Source: Chloropicon primus (taxonomy: Eukaryota > Chlorophyta > Chloropicophyceae > Chloropicales > Chloropicaceae). Taken from it: a stretch of 64,000 nt of DNA. The stretch covers positions 1,240,001 through 1,304,000 of the forward strand of contig CP060755.1 of the NCBI GenBank assembly GCA_023205875.1, given 5' to 3'. The notes beneath the pieces are model-generated. The model did not search any database, was not told the DNA's origin, and worked only from the letters and a program-made list of their open reading frames with translations. A program made the position numbers and the translations under genes. Below, one piece after another: positions 10,435-21,573 of this stretch (within the stretch, counting starts at the first letter, position 1; every line of letters begins with the position of its first letter).

Positions 10435-11961
10435 TCAACCCTTGACCACTGCAAGTGGCCTCAGCCTCACGCACTTCTTTGAGATTCCGGCGGCGTGGCA
10501 GGTGTCCACCACCTGAGTGACGTCCTTGTAAGATTCTGGTGCCTCTTCCATGACAAGCTTTGGGCTCGCCACCCTAATGCTAATTCCCTTTGCCTTCAGG
10601 TTGTTAAGAACTTCCTGGTACTCCAACTTATTCCTGGCGTTGGCCCTGCTCCTGGCCCGGCCTGCACCGTGGCAAGTGCTCCCAAAGGTCTCCTCCATGC
10701 CCTTCTTCGTCCCAGTCAGAACGTAACTGCAGGTGCCCATGGTGCCACCGATGAGGACAGGCTGGCCCGTGAACTGGTAGTCCACGGGGATCAGAGGGTG
10801 GTGAGGGGGGAAGGCCCTCGTGGAGCCTTTCCTGTGAACGAGGAGCTGCTTCATTTCTCCATCCACCAAGTGCTCCTCTATCTTCGCTATGTTGTGACTG
10901 ACGTCGTAGACGAGATGCATGTCCAGCTCGTCCGGGTTCTTCTTAAAGGTTTTGGCAAACGCCTGCCTGGCCAGGAACGTCATGGAGCATCGGTTCACCC
11001 ACGCGTAGTTCGCGGCGCAGGCCATCGCCGCAAGGTAGTTTTGCCCCTCCTCCGAGTCGATCCTCGCGCAAGCAAGCTGCCTGTCATTCGTCTCGATGCC
11101 GTCCCTGCTCATGGCTTTCTCCATCGCGGTCAGCGAATCCGTGGCCACCTGGTGCCCCAGCCCGCGGCTGCCGCTGTGTATCATGATGCAGACCTGCCCC
11201 ACCTTGCTGATGCCCATCCGACTCGCCGCGGGCACGTCGAAAATCTCTTCCACGACCTGGATCTCGCAGTAGTGGTTGCCCGCGCCCAAGGTTCCCATTT
11301 GGGGCAGCCCCCTCTTCTTCGCCCTCTTGCTCACCTTCGAGGGGTCCGCGTTCAGCATTCGACCGTACTCCTCGCAGTGCTCCTTGTCCTCGACCCAGGA
11401 GTACCCCTCCCTGATCGACCAGTCCATTCCCATCTCCAAGGCCTCCTCGAGGTCCTTGGCGGTCGTTGGGATGATCCCCTGAGAGCCCACCCCCACGGGG
11501 ATGTGGTCGAACAGGGCCTGGGCGAGGTCCTCCTGCAAGGGCCTGACCTGATCCTCCGTCAGGTTCGTGCGGATCAATCTGACTCCGCAGTTGATGTCGA
11601 AGCCCACGCCCCCCGGGCTCACGACCGACGAGGGGTCGTTCATGTCCATGGCGGCCACGTTCCCGATGGCGAAGCCATAGCCGGAGTGCACGTCAGGCAG
11701 GGCAATGGACTTCCCCACGACCCCCGGAAGCGCCGCCACGTTCGCGAGCTGCTTGACCGCCGGAAGGAAGCCACCGACGTTGCCCCTCTCGCAATAAGCC
11801 TGCAGCTCCTCGTCCAGGAGGGACCTCAGGGACTCGTTCACGTAAAAGTACCCGGGGACCTTCATGTTCGGCACGAAGCCCTCATTGATGCGGTACTTCT
11901 CGTCCGTCTCCTTCGAGATGTAGTCCGTCTCCTCCTTGAACGTTCGAGCCTTCTCCTTCAT
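10435..11961 (-). CDS. RTCB: RtcB-type RNA-splicing ligase (HSPC117 family)
   Basis: A 508-residue protein of the usual eukaryotic length. RtcB joins 2',3'-cyclic phosphate and 5'-OH RNA ends, as in tRNA splicing, with Mn2+ and GTP. Seen here: the metal-site blocks [20 protein letters not shown] and [23 protein letters not shown], and the GMP-attachment region [12 protein letters not shown] near the C-terminus. It is intronless and starts at the first ATG. It converges on the carboxypeptidase gene with 77 bp between stops. Green algae and plants also have a fungal-type tRNA ligase, so the exact role here is not decided by sequence. Confidence 0.96.
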   Translation of the reverse strand: MKEKARTFKEETDYISKETDEKYRINEGFVPNMKVPGYFYVNESLRSLLDEELQAYCERGNVGGFLPAVKQLANVAALPGVVGKSIALPDVHSGYGFAIGNVAAMDMNDPSSVVSPGGVGFDINCGVRLIRTNLTEDQVRPLQEDLAQALFDHIPVGVGSQGIIPTTAKDLEEALEMGMDWSIREGYSWVEDKEHCEEYGRMLNADPSKVSKRAKKRGLPQMGTLGAGNHYCEIQVVEEIFDVPAASRMGISKVGQVCIMIHSGSRGLGHQVATDSLTAMEKAMSRDGIETNDRQLACARIDSEEGQNYLAAMACAANYAWVNRCSMTFLARQAFAKTFKKNPDELDMHLVYDVSHNIAKIEEHLVDGEMKQLLVHRKGSTRAFPPHHPLIPVDYQFTGQPVLIGGTMGTCSYVLTGTKKGMEETFGSTCHGAGRARSRANARNKLEYQEVLNNLKAKGISIRVASPKLVMEEAPESYKDVTQVVDTCHAAGISKKCVRLRPLAVVKG

Positions 11962-12230
11962 GGCTAGACTCTTGCTTGTGTGTGCGTTGCGGCGTCTGGT
12001 GTGTCTGTCGAGGGTGTGAACATCATCAAAAGATGTTCATCAAGATCCAGCGGGTTGAGGAAGGAGGGGTGGGGCCGTGGAGATCATCAAGGGTTATTAA
12101 AACAATGTGGGTGCAAAGATATCTTGTACCTCTCTAAAACAAAAATTATTCTTTTATTTCGCTGTCCGCCCCGGACCATCCGTTCCAAGAATGCCTCGGC
12201 TCGGCGGGGACCTCGCTCCCACCCCGCTGC

Positions 12231-13473
12231 TTACTTGCTGGCGGGGAGGGGCTCGCTCGACGCCTCTGGGTTGAGCTCCTTCCAAGCCTCGATCCAGGTG
12301 ATCATTGCCTTGGAGAGCTTGGAGAAGTAGGGATCCAGGTCCGAGAGCTCTTCCCCGACCTTCTGCGCGAGCTCGAGGTAGCAGTCGCAGACGGTCTGGC
12401 AGTCCTCGGACAGGGTGACCGACTGGAAGAACGGGATGATCTCTTCCTGCCAGAAGATGCCCTTGTACTCCTTCTTCAGGTTGGTGAAGGGGTTGCTGGC
12501 CTTGCTGTGCCAGATGTAAGGCAGGCCGGTCTTCACTCCGAGGGACAGGTGGTCGCAGATGACCTTGGTGCACCAGCCCGCCCACATGTCGTCGTACCTG
12601 CCGAGCGGCTGCCCGTGGCCCATCAAGCCAAAGTACATGGCCGGCCCGATGACCTCGCGGTTGAAGGTCAAGTTCATGCCGCACATCGGGAAGAGGCTTC
12701 CCTTCGGAACCGTCATGACCGCGTTCACGTACCTCGTGTTCCTCTCCGCGGGCTTCACCAGCTGCGTCGGCGCGTCGTAGTCAGGGATGTTCAGCCACAA
12801 GCCGTGGGACACCACCGTCTCCACGCCCTCCCTCAGGCTGAAGGGGTACCCCCGCACAAAATCGCTCCCGGGGGCGAAGGGGTCGTAGAGCGTGTTGAAG
12901 AAGAAGGGCGTGGACGGCGTGGATATGTTCTTTAGGTGCTGCTCCAGGGCATTGATCTTGTTGCCCTCGGGGTCTTCCGCCACGAAGCAGTCATCATCTA
13001 TCGTGTACACGTACTTGGCCTTCGAAACCAGGAACCCAAAGCAGCGGCAGGCGGAGTCCTTGAAAGAGATGCAATCGGCCTTCTTTCCCAGAATCCTTTC
13101 GATGTCGTTCCTGTTGTAGAGCTCGTAGTTGAAGCCCGGGGGTATCTGGACGACGCGCGAAGGGTCACCGTCCTGCACGATGATGAGCTTGTGCTTCTCG
13201 AAGAACGGCCTTGGCAAGGCGAAGAACGGAAGGAATCGCGGTCGAATGTCAGCATCGAAACGCAATGCGGGCTATTGCACACACCCTCACGCGAGCACGA
13301 AGGCGAACCACTGGTCTCGGTACACTCCCTCCCCTCGCACCGAGAGTGTGGTGTGCTCTCGTCCTCGGCACCGTCACTCACCTCCACTGCTCGAGGAAGT
13401 CCAGGTTCCTAATCGTCGGGATCACGATGTCCACGTCCTCGGGCTTGGGAATACTCCCATACTCGAACGTCAT
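12231..13473 (-). CDS. RGP: Reversibly glycosylated polypeptide / UDP-arabinopyranose mutase
   Basis: Two exons, 13473-13382 and 13209-12231, join through a GT-AG intron of 172 bp (AG|G restores Arg) to give 356 residues, the family length. Exon 1 supplies [17 protein letters not shown]; exon 2 starts with RPFFEKHK. The DDD motif in [13 protein letters not shown] is the nucleotide-sugar/metal site, and the arginine autoglycosylated in the family lies in the region of [13 protein letters not shown]. The enzyme interconverts UDP-arabinopyranose and UDP-arabinofuranose at the Golgi surface for wall polysaccharides. Presence supports a plant-type wall or glycoprotein arabinosylation. The start lies in exon 1; an open frame in the intron gives a false longer N-terminus. 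Confidence 0.95.
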
Positions 13474-13922
13474 CTCCAAAGGCCTCCTCCGTCGCGTTCT
13501 TGTCTCGTCTCGTCGGGTCCGGTCGCGCCACCCTCTTCCCTGCTGGCGCGCTCACATCTGTCTGTCGGGACCCAACGGCTACCATGGATTTAAATAATGA
13601 AATTACATGAAAAGTTTTCTTTCCCTGGACAGAGGACCCCCAGAGTCTGCCCGCGAGGGGAGGAAGGCGCCGTTGGCGTCGAAGAGGGAGGAACAGGAGG
13701 TCTCTCCCCCGGTCTCCGCCTTCTCCCTCTCCCTCTCCCTCTCCCTCTGTCTCCAAATTGGGTGCGCACTGGGAGGGAAGGCTTGGGCGCTGCCTGCGAT
13801 CGAACCTCTTCCGTCGTCGTTGTCGTCGTTGAGGATGGATGACTGGTTGGTGAACTTCGTGTTATGTTACATTTTACGGGCGGGAGGGAGCTTCCCTTCC
13901 AGGCGTTTCGATCAACGAGCTT
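13474..13922. other. Intergenic region with CTCCCT repeat
   Basis: Both neighbours lie on the minus strand, so this 449-bp stretch should hold the RGP promoter and the 3' UTR of the downstream-numbered coiled-coil gene. A pyrimidine hexamer-type repeat (TCTCCC units) lies at about 13722-13750 and a TCGTCGT-rich patch near 13810-13835. No supportable coding sequence was found. Confidence 0.5.
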
Positions 13923-14639
13923 TCACTTCTTCTTTGCGTTGATGAGGTCTCGCGTCGAAGTCTTCGTCTCGAACCCCCTGGCGGCGCTGAGCTTGTACGA
14001 AGCAACAGCCTTCTGCAGGTTCCGGTCCTTCTTCCTGGCACTCCGAACGAGTTCCGTGCTGTTCTTCATCATCGCTTGGATTCTCTCGACGCTGCTTCCG
14101 ATCTGTTGCACGAGTGGCGAAGGGGGAGGGCGACAGCACGACGCGCGCGAGTCAGTGAGGACCATTCTACGTGAGAGGGGAGCACAGAAAGTGTTGGGTA
14201 TGTCGTACCTCCTCCTTGAGCAGCTCGCGGTCCTTCAGCTTCTTGGCGTGCTCCAGCTCAAGAGCCTTCAACTTCGGCTCAGAGTGCGCTATTTCTCTCT
14301 CGACCCACTTCAGGTCTTCCGTGTCAAGCTCAATTTGCCTCTCGCAGTCCTCTATCTTTTGCCTGAAGTGGGCCATGATCTTGTCCAAGTTCGAGATTCC
14401 TCTCTCGAGGGCCTGGGGGTCCGCCATTTCCGCCATCAGCTTATCGGGGGAGCCGGGCCCTTTTCCTGTGCGTGGCAGGCAGAGCGCGTCTCGTGTCAGG
14501 AAACCCCGCCGCGCGCCTCTTTCTCTTCCGGAGTTCAGGGAATCGATTGCAGGGCGCGTGGCGTGTAACGCAAAGCCTGCGTTTAGAGAGAAAGGTGCGC
14601 TGGCTTACCTGAGGTCTCTTCCTTCCCTGCCGTGGCCAT
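13923..14639 (-). CDS. Small coiled-coil protein, three exons
   Basis: I reconstruct exons 14639-14609, 14465-14209 and 14102-13923, with GT-AG introns, giving 155 residues beginning MATAGKEETSG. Frames match at both joins (G|GA and a codon boundary before Ile). Residues about 30-110 are a charged, heptad-like helix; the C-terminus is Lys/Arg/Ser-rich and ends in NAKKK. No catalytic motif, signal peptide or membrane segment is seen. I do not recognise the family. It is divergent from the MORN-repeat gene, with 425 bp between starts, and both could belong to the same cytoskeletal set, but that is only suggested by position. Confidence 0.75.
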
Positions 14640-15064
14640 CTTACTTGGTGGTGAGACCGCGAAATATGTACTGCGAGCGCAGCAAACAAACCTTCACCTG
14701 CTTCCTGGACACTTGGCAAGTGGGAACCAACAACCAAAGATAGTGTGTCTCCGTTCGTTCTGCTCACGTCCTGCCCGAGCCTGCACCTCCCTCAGGTGCC
14801 AAGGACTCCCGGCGGATACAGAGAGCAAGCCAAACACGCGTCTTTGGGTCCGGACGTCCCCTGCTCACTCCTTGCCCCTCAACTCGGCGTGCTCTCAGAG
14901 CCCGTCCCGTCTGTCCAGCCCGAAATCGAAGAGAGCAAGAGTCAACGATTCGTTGAAAGGCCGGACAGAGGGAGGAGGTATACGACAAGGCGAGACCTTT
15001 GACGTGGTTGATCGCGGCAGAGAGGGAGACGGGAGAGAGATAGACAGACAGACAGAGAGGCGTC
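14640..15064. promoter_or_regulatory. Divergent promoter region, coiled-coil / MORN genes
   Basis: A 425-bp stretch between two divergent start codons. It has no convincing coding frame. GACAGACAGA-type purine repeats occur at about 15040-15058, just before the MORN gene start. No clear TATA box is visible. Confidence 0.4.
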
Positions 15065-15743
15065 ATGACGGAGGAGAACTTGGAGAACGAGAAGGTGAGA
15101 AGGAGGGAGGCAATGCGAAAGGACGGGGTGTTGATTTATTTTATTTTATTGTTTTCCTCTGGAAAGGCGCCCTTGTGCAGCTGAGCTGACTTTTGCTTCT
15201 CGTTGTGTGTGCGTGTGTGCGCGCGGCGCGCCCTGGAAGGAGGTTGCCGGAAACGGAAAGTTCTTCTTCCCCAACAGCGGTACGTACGAGGGGGATTACA
15301 AGGAGTGGGTAGTAGAGGACGAGGAGGGTGCCGAGGAAGCTGGTGAGGGAGACGAGGAGAAGGCACCTCCGAAGCGCGTCAGGCATGGCAAGGGGACCTA
15401 CTCGGAGCGCGGCAACACGTACACGGGTGACTGGGAGGACGACAAGATGCAAGGGAAAGGAAAGTTCACTTACGCGAGCAAGGCGGAGTACGAAGGAGAC
15501 TGGGTAGGCAACCAATACCAGGGCACTGGCAAGTACACTTGGCCCGACGGGTCCTCGTACGAGGTGAGTGGTGGTCGAGACATTCCGGCGGTTGGCGAGA
15601 ACTTGCTTGCGGTGCAGTCCCCTGACAACAGCTGCTTCCCTTCTCTCCGACTGACTGACCAGGGGAGCTGGGAGGAGAACGCCCTCCACGGAGAAGGCAT
15701 TTACACGGATGCCGAGGTAAGCCAACGTTGAGACAGACACACA

Positions 15744-15814
<71 letters not shown>

Positions 15815-15971
15815 TGATGATTTGATCTGCGCATGGTCCCACGACAACGGAAACACTGACATGGGTGACTCACGGACGCGCTGTTCAAACCCCTCCAACG
15901 ACGGACAGGGTCACAGGTTCAAGGGAGAGTTCTTCAACGGCAAAGGCAATAACCTCGTGAAGCTCTTGTAA
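15065..15971 (+). CDS. Small MORN-repeat protein (MORN2-like)
   Basis: Four exons, 15065-15094, 15240-15563, 15663-15716 and 15909-15971, join at codon boundaries with GT-AG introns to give 156 residues. MORN motifs are clear: GTYEGDYKEW, GNTYTGDWEDDKMQGKGKF, AEYEGDWVGNQYQGTGKY, SYEGSWEENALHGEGIY and a final HRFKGEFFNGKG. An acidic insert (about residues 33-52) splits the first two repeats. The end of the protein (EGIYTDAEG...LVKLL) resembles small MORN2-type proteins found in ciliated organisms. MORN repeats usually bind membranes or scaffold cytoskeletal complexes. The last intron carries a long CA/GA microsatellite. The exact orthology is uncertain. Confidence 0.85.
15736..15812. repeat. 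CA then GA dinucleotide microsatellite in intron
   Basis: A run of alternating C/A (about 15735-15762) passes directly into alternating G/A (about 15763-15812) inside the last intron of the MORN gene. It is not near the splice-site consensus. Likely hypervariable in length between strains. Confidence 0.9.
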
Positions 15972-16533
15972 CATGTTTTGTATCGAACAGAATGGTGGTC
16001 GCACGTGCACAACGCTCTGGCAGCCCCAACCCCGACTCCACAAGAGGACGAACGCCCTGTGGAGTTCCTCAACAACTCGAGCCCGCCCCGCCCCGCACAC
16101 AACCACCCATCGTCGACGAACGGGAGGAGGGGAGCGGAGAGAATCACGCCCCCGGCAGCGAGAGACAGAGAAGGAGAGAACCTGGAGGTCACCATTCACC
16201 ATTCACTCTGTCGGGATGGATCAGTCCATCCATGGACCTCCCAGCGCCTTCCCTCTCTCGGGAAGAAGAAAAAAAAACGTGGATTTAATTTCCGTCCAGC
16301 GCACGGACAAAAAGTGCCTTCGCGATCGCGATCGTTCAAGGCTGTCTTGCTGACGGAGGCCGATCTTTGTCGACGAAGAGGACGGTAGCGCGGAGGGCGA
16401 GGCGCTTGGACTTCGCTTGTGCTTTGCGGGGACGGACGCGAAGCGGTCTTTGCCCATCGGTTTGGTTTTGCTTTCGCGGAGGGGATAGGAGGGCATTTGT
16501 GAAGTCCTGTTCCCCAGGTCGGAGGGGAGAGAC
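15972..16533. other. Intergenic region, MORN gene / HMG gene
   Basis: This 562-bp region holds the 3' UTR of the MORN gene and the promoter and 5' UTR of the HMG-box gene. Open frames occur on both strands but have no conserved motif and no codon pattern like the neighbours. A GATCGCGATCG palindromic patch occurs near 16322-16333. I see nothing else that can be supported. Confidence 0.5.
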
Positions 16534-18308
16534 ATGGTGACGACGACGCGTTCTCCCAGGGGGAGGGGGAAGCCAAAGCGGACCTCGGGCGAGAAGATGA
16601 ATGTCGCTGGCGTCGCCAAGAAGTCACCCGTGAAGTCGAGGGCGACTAAGAAGGTGAGTCGCCCTCCTCTCTCTCTGAGTTTTTTTGTTTTTTTGTTTGT
16701 TGGCGGATGAGCTTTCTCCCAGGAAGCGCTAGGGGGCTCCCGCTCCAGTTCAACGTTTGTACTGACCGCTCTCCCTCCCTTTGCTTGCAGGTCCGGGTGT
16801 GGTGGCCCCCAACGAAGAACAAGAGCAAGTCTGACATGAGTGGGATGTTTTGGCCTGCCAAAATGATTGAGATGAAGGGGACAGATAAGGCTGTGGTGGA
16901 GTACGACAACGGGGACAGGGAGACGACGAGCCTGGAGAACTGCCAGCCCTTCAAGTTTCCGGGCGAGTTCGGGGGCGAGAAGAGGCCTCTCGCGGAGGGT
17001 GAGTACGTTGAGGTCTCGAACAACAGCAAGTCAGACCCGGCCGCTTGGTTCGCCAGGATCGTCAAGGTGAAGAAGGTCAACTGCGAGGTGGAGTACCCCT
17101 TCTGCGACGGAGAGCCGGAGAACAAGAACATGGAGCTCATTCGTCGCGCGAGGATACACGACGAGGGCACGGGGGTTTGGAGCTTCGTCGACCCGAGGCA
17201 GAAGTGGAAGGACGGGAAGTTCTCCTCGCCCATGGAGGCGAAGCTGTACTCCGAGGAGGAGCACAAGGAGTGGCTGAAGGAGCAGGCCGCTGCACAGACG
17301 TCGTCGAAGGAGGCCTCAAGGTCCGGCATGACGAATAAGCTCGCGGTGAAGCAGGACAAGATCGCAAAGAAGCAGATGATGAAGGAAATGAGAGCACAGG
17401 TTCCAAACATCAAGAAGCCTGCCAGGGCAAAGACGGCGTACCTCTTCTTCTGCGAGCATCACAGGCCACAGGTTAGGGCGGAGAAGCCCCAGCTCTCGAT
17501 GGTCGAGGTCACAAAAGTTTTGGGGGAGATGTGGAAGAAGGCTTCAGAGGAGAGCAGAAAGGATTTCGATCTCCTAGCCCTGGCGGACCAGAAGAGGCAC
17601 AACAAGGAGATGGAAAAGTACCTCGAACAACTGAGGTCTCACACCTTCCAGTTCCAGGTGCCTCACGGCTTTACCCCCACGATGTTTTCACCGATGTTTC
17701 CCCAGGTGTTCGCCTGCCAAGAAAAGCTGAGGAAGCCCACCAAGCCCAAGAGCGAGTACACCCTGTTCCAGAACGCGATGAAGAAGCAGAAAACGGACTG
17801 TTCCGAGGAAGCGGTCGCAGAGAGGTGGAACAACCTGAGCAAGGAGGAGAGGAGCGTGTACACCAGGAAAGCAGACCAGGCCAGGGAGGTGTACGAGAAG
17901 AAGATGGAGGAGTACAACACGAAGAAGAAGATGCGGGGAGGGAACAACAGGCCGCCCGTGGGGACACCCCAAGGAAGTCCGCCGCCGGGCGGGATGACGA
18001 CCCAGTCTCCCAAGGCAGCAGAGAGAACAGTGCCCCATCCACAGTTTCAGAATCCTTATCTGCCCCCGACCCAGACGATGGACATGGAAGACCTGAGGAA
18101 GAGGATCAAGACACTCACAAGCGAGGACGTTTACTATCAGGTGATAGACTTTTTGAGGTCAGATTCTCCGAACTTTGGTACTGCTTGGTCTGCCGCCCAG
18201 CAGTACCTGGTCTCGCAACCCAACCCAATCATGAAGAAGCCTGACGTGAAGGGATTCCTAGTGGCGGTCTTTGGCATCGAAGCCTACGAACAAATGAAGA
18301 AATCATAA
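16534..18308 (+). CDS. Tudor/PWWP-like and double HMG-box chromatin protein
   Basis: Two exons, 16534-16653 and 16791-18308, join at a codon boundary to give 545 residues. Exon 1 is very basic (SPRGRGKPKR, KKSPVKSRATKK), like an AT-hook/NLS tail. Next comes a Tudor/PWWP-type domain (about residues 41-95; VRVWWPPTKNK, MFWPAKMIEM, VVEYDNGDRE). HMG box 1 lies near 248-315 (RAKTAYLFFCEHHR) and box 2 near 355-420 (KPKSEYTLFQNAMK). The last 70 residues form a helical block without a recognised family. A methyl-lysine or histone reader linked to DNA-bending boxes suggests a nuclear chromatin factor. Function beyond that is inference. Confidence 0.9.
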
Positions 18309-18439
18309 ATAATAGTCATAAATAAATCTAGCTTATAATTGTGGCTCTCCTCCTCGCTTCCTCCGGCCTCTCACTCTCATCTCTTTTGCTTCCAGCTTCC
18401 CATGTCACATGACAAAAAAGCGCAGCAGGGAAGAGGACG

Positions 18440-19552
18440 ATGCGCTCGACGGTCGGACAACCGCGCGTGACATGGCGCGCAACAAGGAGTGCGAGCCGAG
18501 TCGCTCGCCGCAGCGAAGGTCCTCGCGGGCGCAGAACCGGCGGGTTCGGCCCGAGGACCCCGAGCGGCCCGCCTCTGGAAGTTTTTTGCAGGGCTGTGAG
18601 TTGTGCCATCCCAGTGCTTGAATCACGACGCAACAGTTCTCGAGTTCGCCCGTTGCTGACGCTTTTTGACTCTACGTCTTCTGCGTGCGAAAGGACTCCG
18701 TGGACGAGGGCGAGGCGGTTCTTGAGTTGCCCCACGAGGTTGAGGAGCGGTATATGAAGCTTCTGAGGCGCCAGGAAGGAAGGGCGAGGGAGCTGACGCA
18801 GAAGCACAAGCACAAGAAGAGGACCACGCACAAGGTCATGAAGGTATCGTCTGGGTACCTCAAGGGCAGTCCGCTGGTATCACCAAGGTTGGTAGCGTCT
18901 TCCTGCCCGCAGGCACCGCGAAAACAACCCCACCCCTCCTCCCCCAACTTCAACTTGCCCGGCGCTGACTCCAAGGCCTCTTTGCTTTCCACCGTGTCGC
19001 AGCGACAAGGACGTCCGCCCGATGATGGGGAAGGTCAGGAGCGCGGTGTTCTCTATGCTGCTGTCGAGAATAGGGGGGAGCTCGGAATTCCCAAGCCATT
19101 GCAGGTGGCTAGACCTTTTTGCCGGAACGGGCTCGGTTGGGATAGAAGCCCTTTCGAGGGGCTGTGGAGTGTGTCACTTTGTTGAGCTCAACCAGTGGAC
19201 CGCAAACGAGGTTTTGATGAGGAACATAGAGAGTCTCGGGGTCCAGGACGCTTGTGCGGTCCACGTCGAGAGCGTCTTTGACTTTCTGACCAAATTTTCT
19301 TACAAGTCGGAAGCGATGGGAGGTCCTTTTGATTTCGTGAGCGTCTGCCCACCATACAACGATATGGATTTTGACGACCTGGTCAGGGGCCTCGAGGACT
19401 CTCGAGTGATATCGAGCAGGTCTTTCCTAATTTTCGAGTATCCCAAAGAGGTCTCCGAGAGTCTGAAACCGTCTCTCGGATCACTGACGCAGCTGGTCAA
19501 CCGCACCTACGGGAGGACTACCGTTGCTATCTACGGGCCGTCAGACTTGTAA
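18440..19552 (+). CDS. RsmD-type 16S rRNA guanine-N2 methyltransferase, plastid
   Basis: Three exons, 18440-18595, 18694-18887 and 19003-19552, join with GT-AG introns to 299 residues. The first 52 residues are rich in Arg, Ser and Thr and poor in acids, as in a plastid transit peptide. The body has the RsmD features KVSSGYLKGSPL, VRPMMGKVRSAVFSML, the SAM site LDLFAGTGSVGIEALSRG (near 150-167) and the catalytic VCPPYNDMDF (near 230). Bacterial RsmD methylates G966 of 16S rRNA (N2); plastid relatives act on the equivalent base. An ATG at 18409 in another frame was rejected because it does not join to exon 2. The exon 1 start therefore decides the frame. Confidence 0.88.
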
Positions 19553-19640
19553 GCGCTAAAACAGGGAATATTTTACAAAATATCAAAAACTTTTTTCTTT
19601 TTTTTTGGCTTCTCTTGTGAAACGATCCTGAGCTCTATCG

Positions 19641-19744
19641 CTACTTCTGCTCCAAGTACTTGCTCTCTCCCGTCACCTTGACCATCAATTCGAGGACATC
19701 GCCGGTGCTCCCACCACGGGAAGTCGGGCCAGGTGGCTGCACCT

Positions 19745-19787
<43 letters not shown>

Positions 19788-21209
19788 CTCCTCTTCGGGC
19801 TCCGGCACAGCTTGCTCTTGTTCCACCACAGCCACCCCTTCCTTGGCAACAGCTTCCTCCACCGCGACCGGGGCCTCTTCCATTTTCTTTGTCTCAGCTC
19901 TTGATTGGACTCGCTCTTCGGGGGTGCCAACAACCTTACCCCTGAAATCTTCGACCTCCTCGACCAGGTCATCAGGAACCTTCTTCGTGTTCAACCACTG
20001 CTTGATTTGCCTCTCCGTAGTCTCCCTGTCCTCAGCAAGCAAGGTCTTGCTCGCCAAGAACGAGCCGCCAAGGATGAAAGACAAGAACTCCATCGCTCCT
20101 TCGTATTCGATGAACAGGAAAGACAGCAAGCCCACGCCTCCCAGCACCGCTGCCGCAGTGTTGGCTGGGGTGGGGTTCTCCTTGTAGTTTTCCACGACCT
20201 CTTCCACGCCCGGGAAGCCGAAGGCAAAAGGTTTCCTCCAAGGCATCTCGGAATTCACCCAGCCCGATGGGCCCACGGTGCCATCCGCGACGTAGGCGAC
20301 GTTGTCCGCTTTCAACTCTGAGAACTTCCTCGCAACGTCCCTCGAGAGGCCTCCGTACGAGTCTATGAAAATCACATACTCGTTGGCCTCAACGAGTCTC
20401 TCGAATCTTCCGATATCGAGCTCCTCCTCCGGGTCGACTGGCATCTTGACGTACTTTCTCCTTCCGCCTATGCTCCTGAGATCGGGTTGCCCCTCTTCCT
20501 TGACGGCGACTTTTGATCTCAAGTCCACGAGCTTCACCTGCGGTGTTTCCGCCAGAACATCAAAGGCCTGCGCGGCGGAGACTGACTTCTCCTTCGGTTT
20601 GAGAAGGGAAAACACGAGGGCAGCGGTGCCGCCCAGCACCACGGCCGCCCCGCCCGCCAGAAGCAGTCCCGCGCCCCCCCCGTCGGCGGCAGCAGTAGTC
20701 ACGACGGTGGACTAAGAGAGAGGATGAACAAATCGATTTGAAGGAGAAGCGAAGTTTTCGTGTCAGTCGAGACAGGACGAGACCGAAGGGGTTCGAAGAC
20801 TCCCGTCCGCTTACCTCCACGGCGCTGTTCACCGACGCCTGGTAGGCATCCACGGCCGCGTCCGACGCCGTCGTTGCAGCCTCGTTCAGCGTCTCGGACA
20901 CCGTAGTGGCCACCTCGTCCGCGTACGCCTCCGCGATTTCGAAGATGGGCACGGCGTTCGCTTTCACGTCCTGCCTCGCTCCCTTTCTCGAGGCTGGCAC
21001 ACGTCCAGAGGGGAACGAAGCGTCAGAGCCAGAGTTTCTTCCCGAGGCGACAAAACCGAGCGAGCGAGCGAGAGAGAGAGAGACAGGGGGGGGGACTTAC
21101 AGATGCTCTTGTTTCCCTTCTTCGCAAACTTCCTGTGCTTCGGGCGACCTACGTTCGTCGCCCCCGTCGCCTGAACGCGCGCGCACTTGCCCATCACTGC
21201 ATTCGACAT
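19641..21209 (-). CDS. TROL: TROL-like thylakoid rhodanese-domain protein
   Basis: Three exons, 21209-21101, 20993-20815 and 20711-19641, give 452 residues. The N-terminus is a basic transit-like region, followed by a lumen-type helix (AYADEVATTVSETLNEA) and a membrane segment (GLLLAGGAAVVLGGTAALVFSLL). A rhodanese-like domain follows with no cysteine in the active loop position (IFIDSYGGLSRD), so it is probably inactive. A second membrane region and KTLLAEDRETTERQIKQWL closely match plant TROL, which tethers ferredoxin-NADP reductase at thylakoids. The tail has a Pro-Glu repeat (19746-19800) but ends in SKYLEQK without the plant ITEP/Tic62-like FNR-binding motif. Confidence 0.85.
19744..19800 (-). 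repeat. Coding Pro-Glu hexanucleotide repeat in TROL tail
   Basis: Tandem copies of a hexanucleotide (GGCTCT on the + strand) encode about nine Pro-Glu dipeptides on the minus strand. Plant TROL also has a Pro/Glu-rich spacer before its FNR-binding end. The repeat is likely to vary in length. Confidence 0.9.
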
Positions 21210-21573
21210 CCTCGCCCTCCGTCCTTCCTCTCTCGTCCTCGCCTCGTCCCCTGTTCACAAGACAACGCAAAGCCAAGCAAAAGGAACCCTGGCTCCCCCT
21301 CTTTGTGGTTCGCAGAGATCTTGTCAATCCTTCAATCGGATAACGTTTATTTAGATGTAAAGTTCACACTTAAGGTGGCTCCGAAGAGGAGAGGAGGAAG
21401 TTGGCGAAGGGAAGGGGAAGGGGAAGGGCCTTGACCCGAACGGACGATGGGGTCCGAACCGATCTGGTCTGGAGGAGTTTGAGCCAGTTTCGGGTGTGGG
21501 TTTGCTTGGGGGAAGGAGTCAGGGAGGAAGACTTGTTTGCTTCTTTGTGCGGGCGGGTGGGTGTGAGTCCAGG
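21210..21573. promoter_or_regulatory. Divergent promoter region, TROL / TFB5
   Basis: A 364-bp region between divergent start codons. It contains a GGGAAG-type purine repeat at about 21413-21427. No supportable gene was found on either strand. Both promoters must lie here. Confidence 0.4.

Noticed and set aside
15736-15812. CA/GA repeat as a translated N- or C-terminal region
   Set aside because: It is inside an intron with good GT-AG borders; the flanking exons join in frame and complete a MORN motif.
18409-18624. ATG at 18409 as start of the RsmD gene
   Set aside because: Its frame does not continue into exon 2 across the GTGAGT donor; the ATG at 18440 does and gives a transit-like N-terminus.
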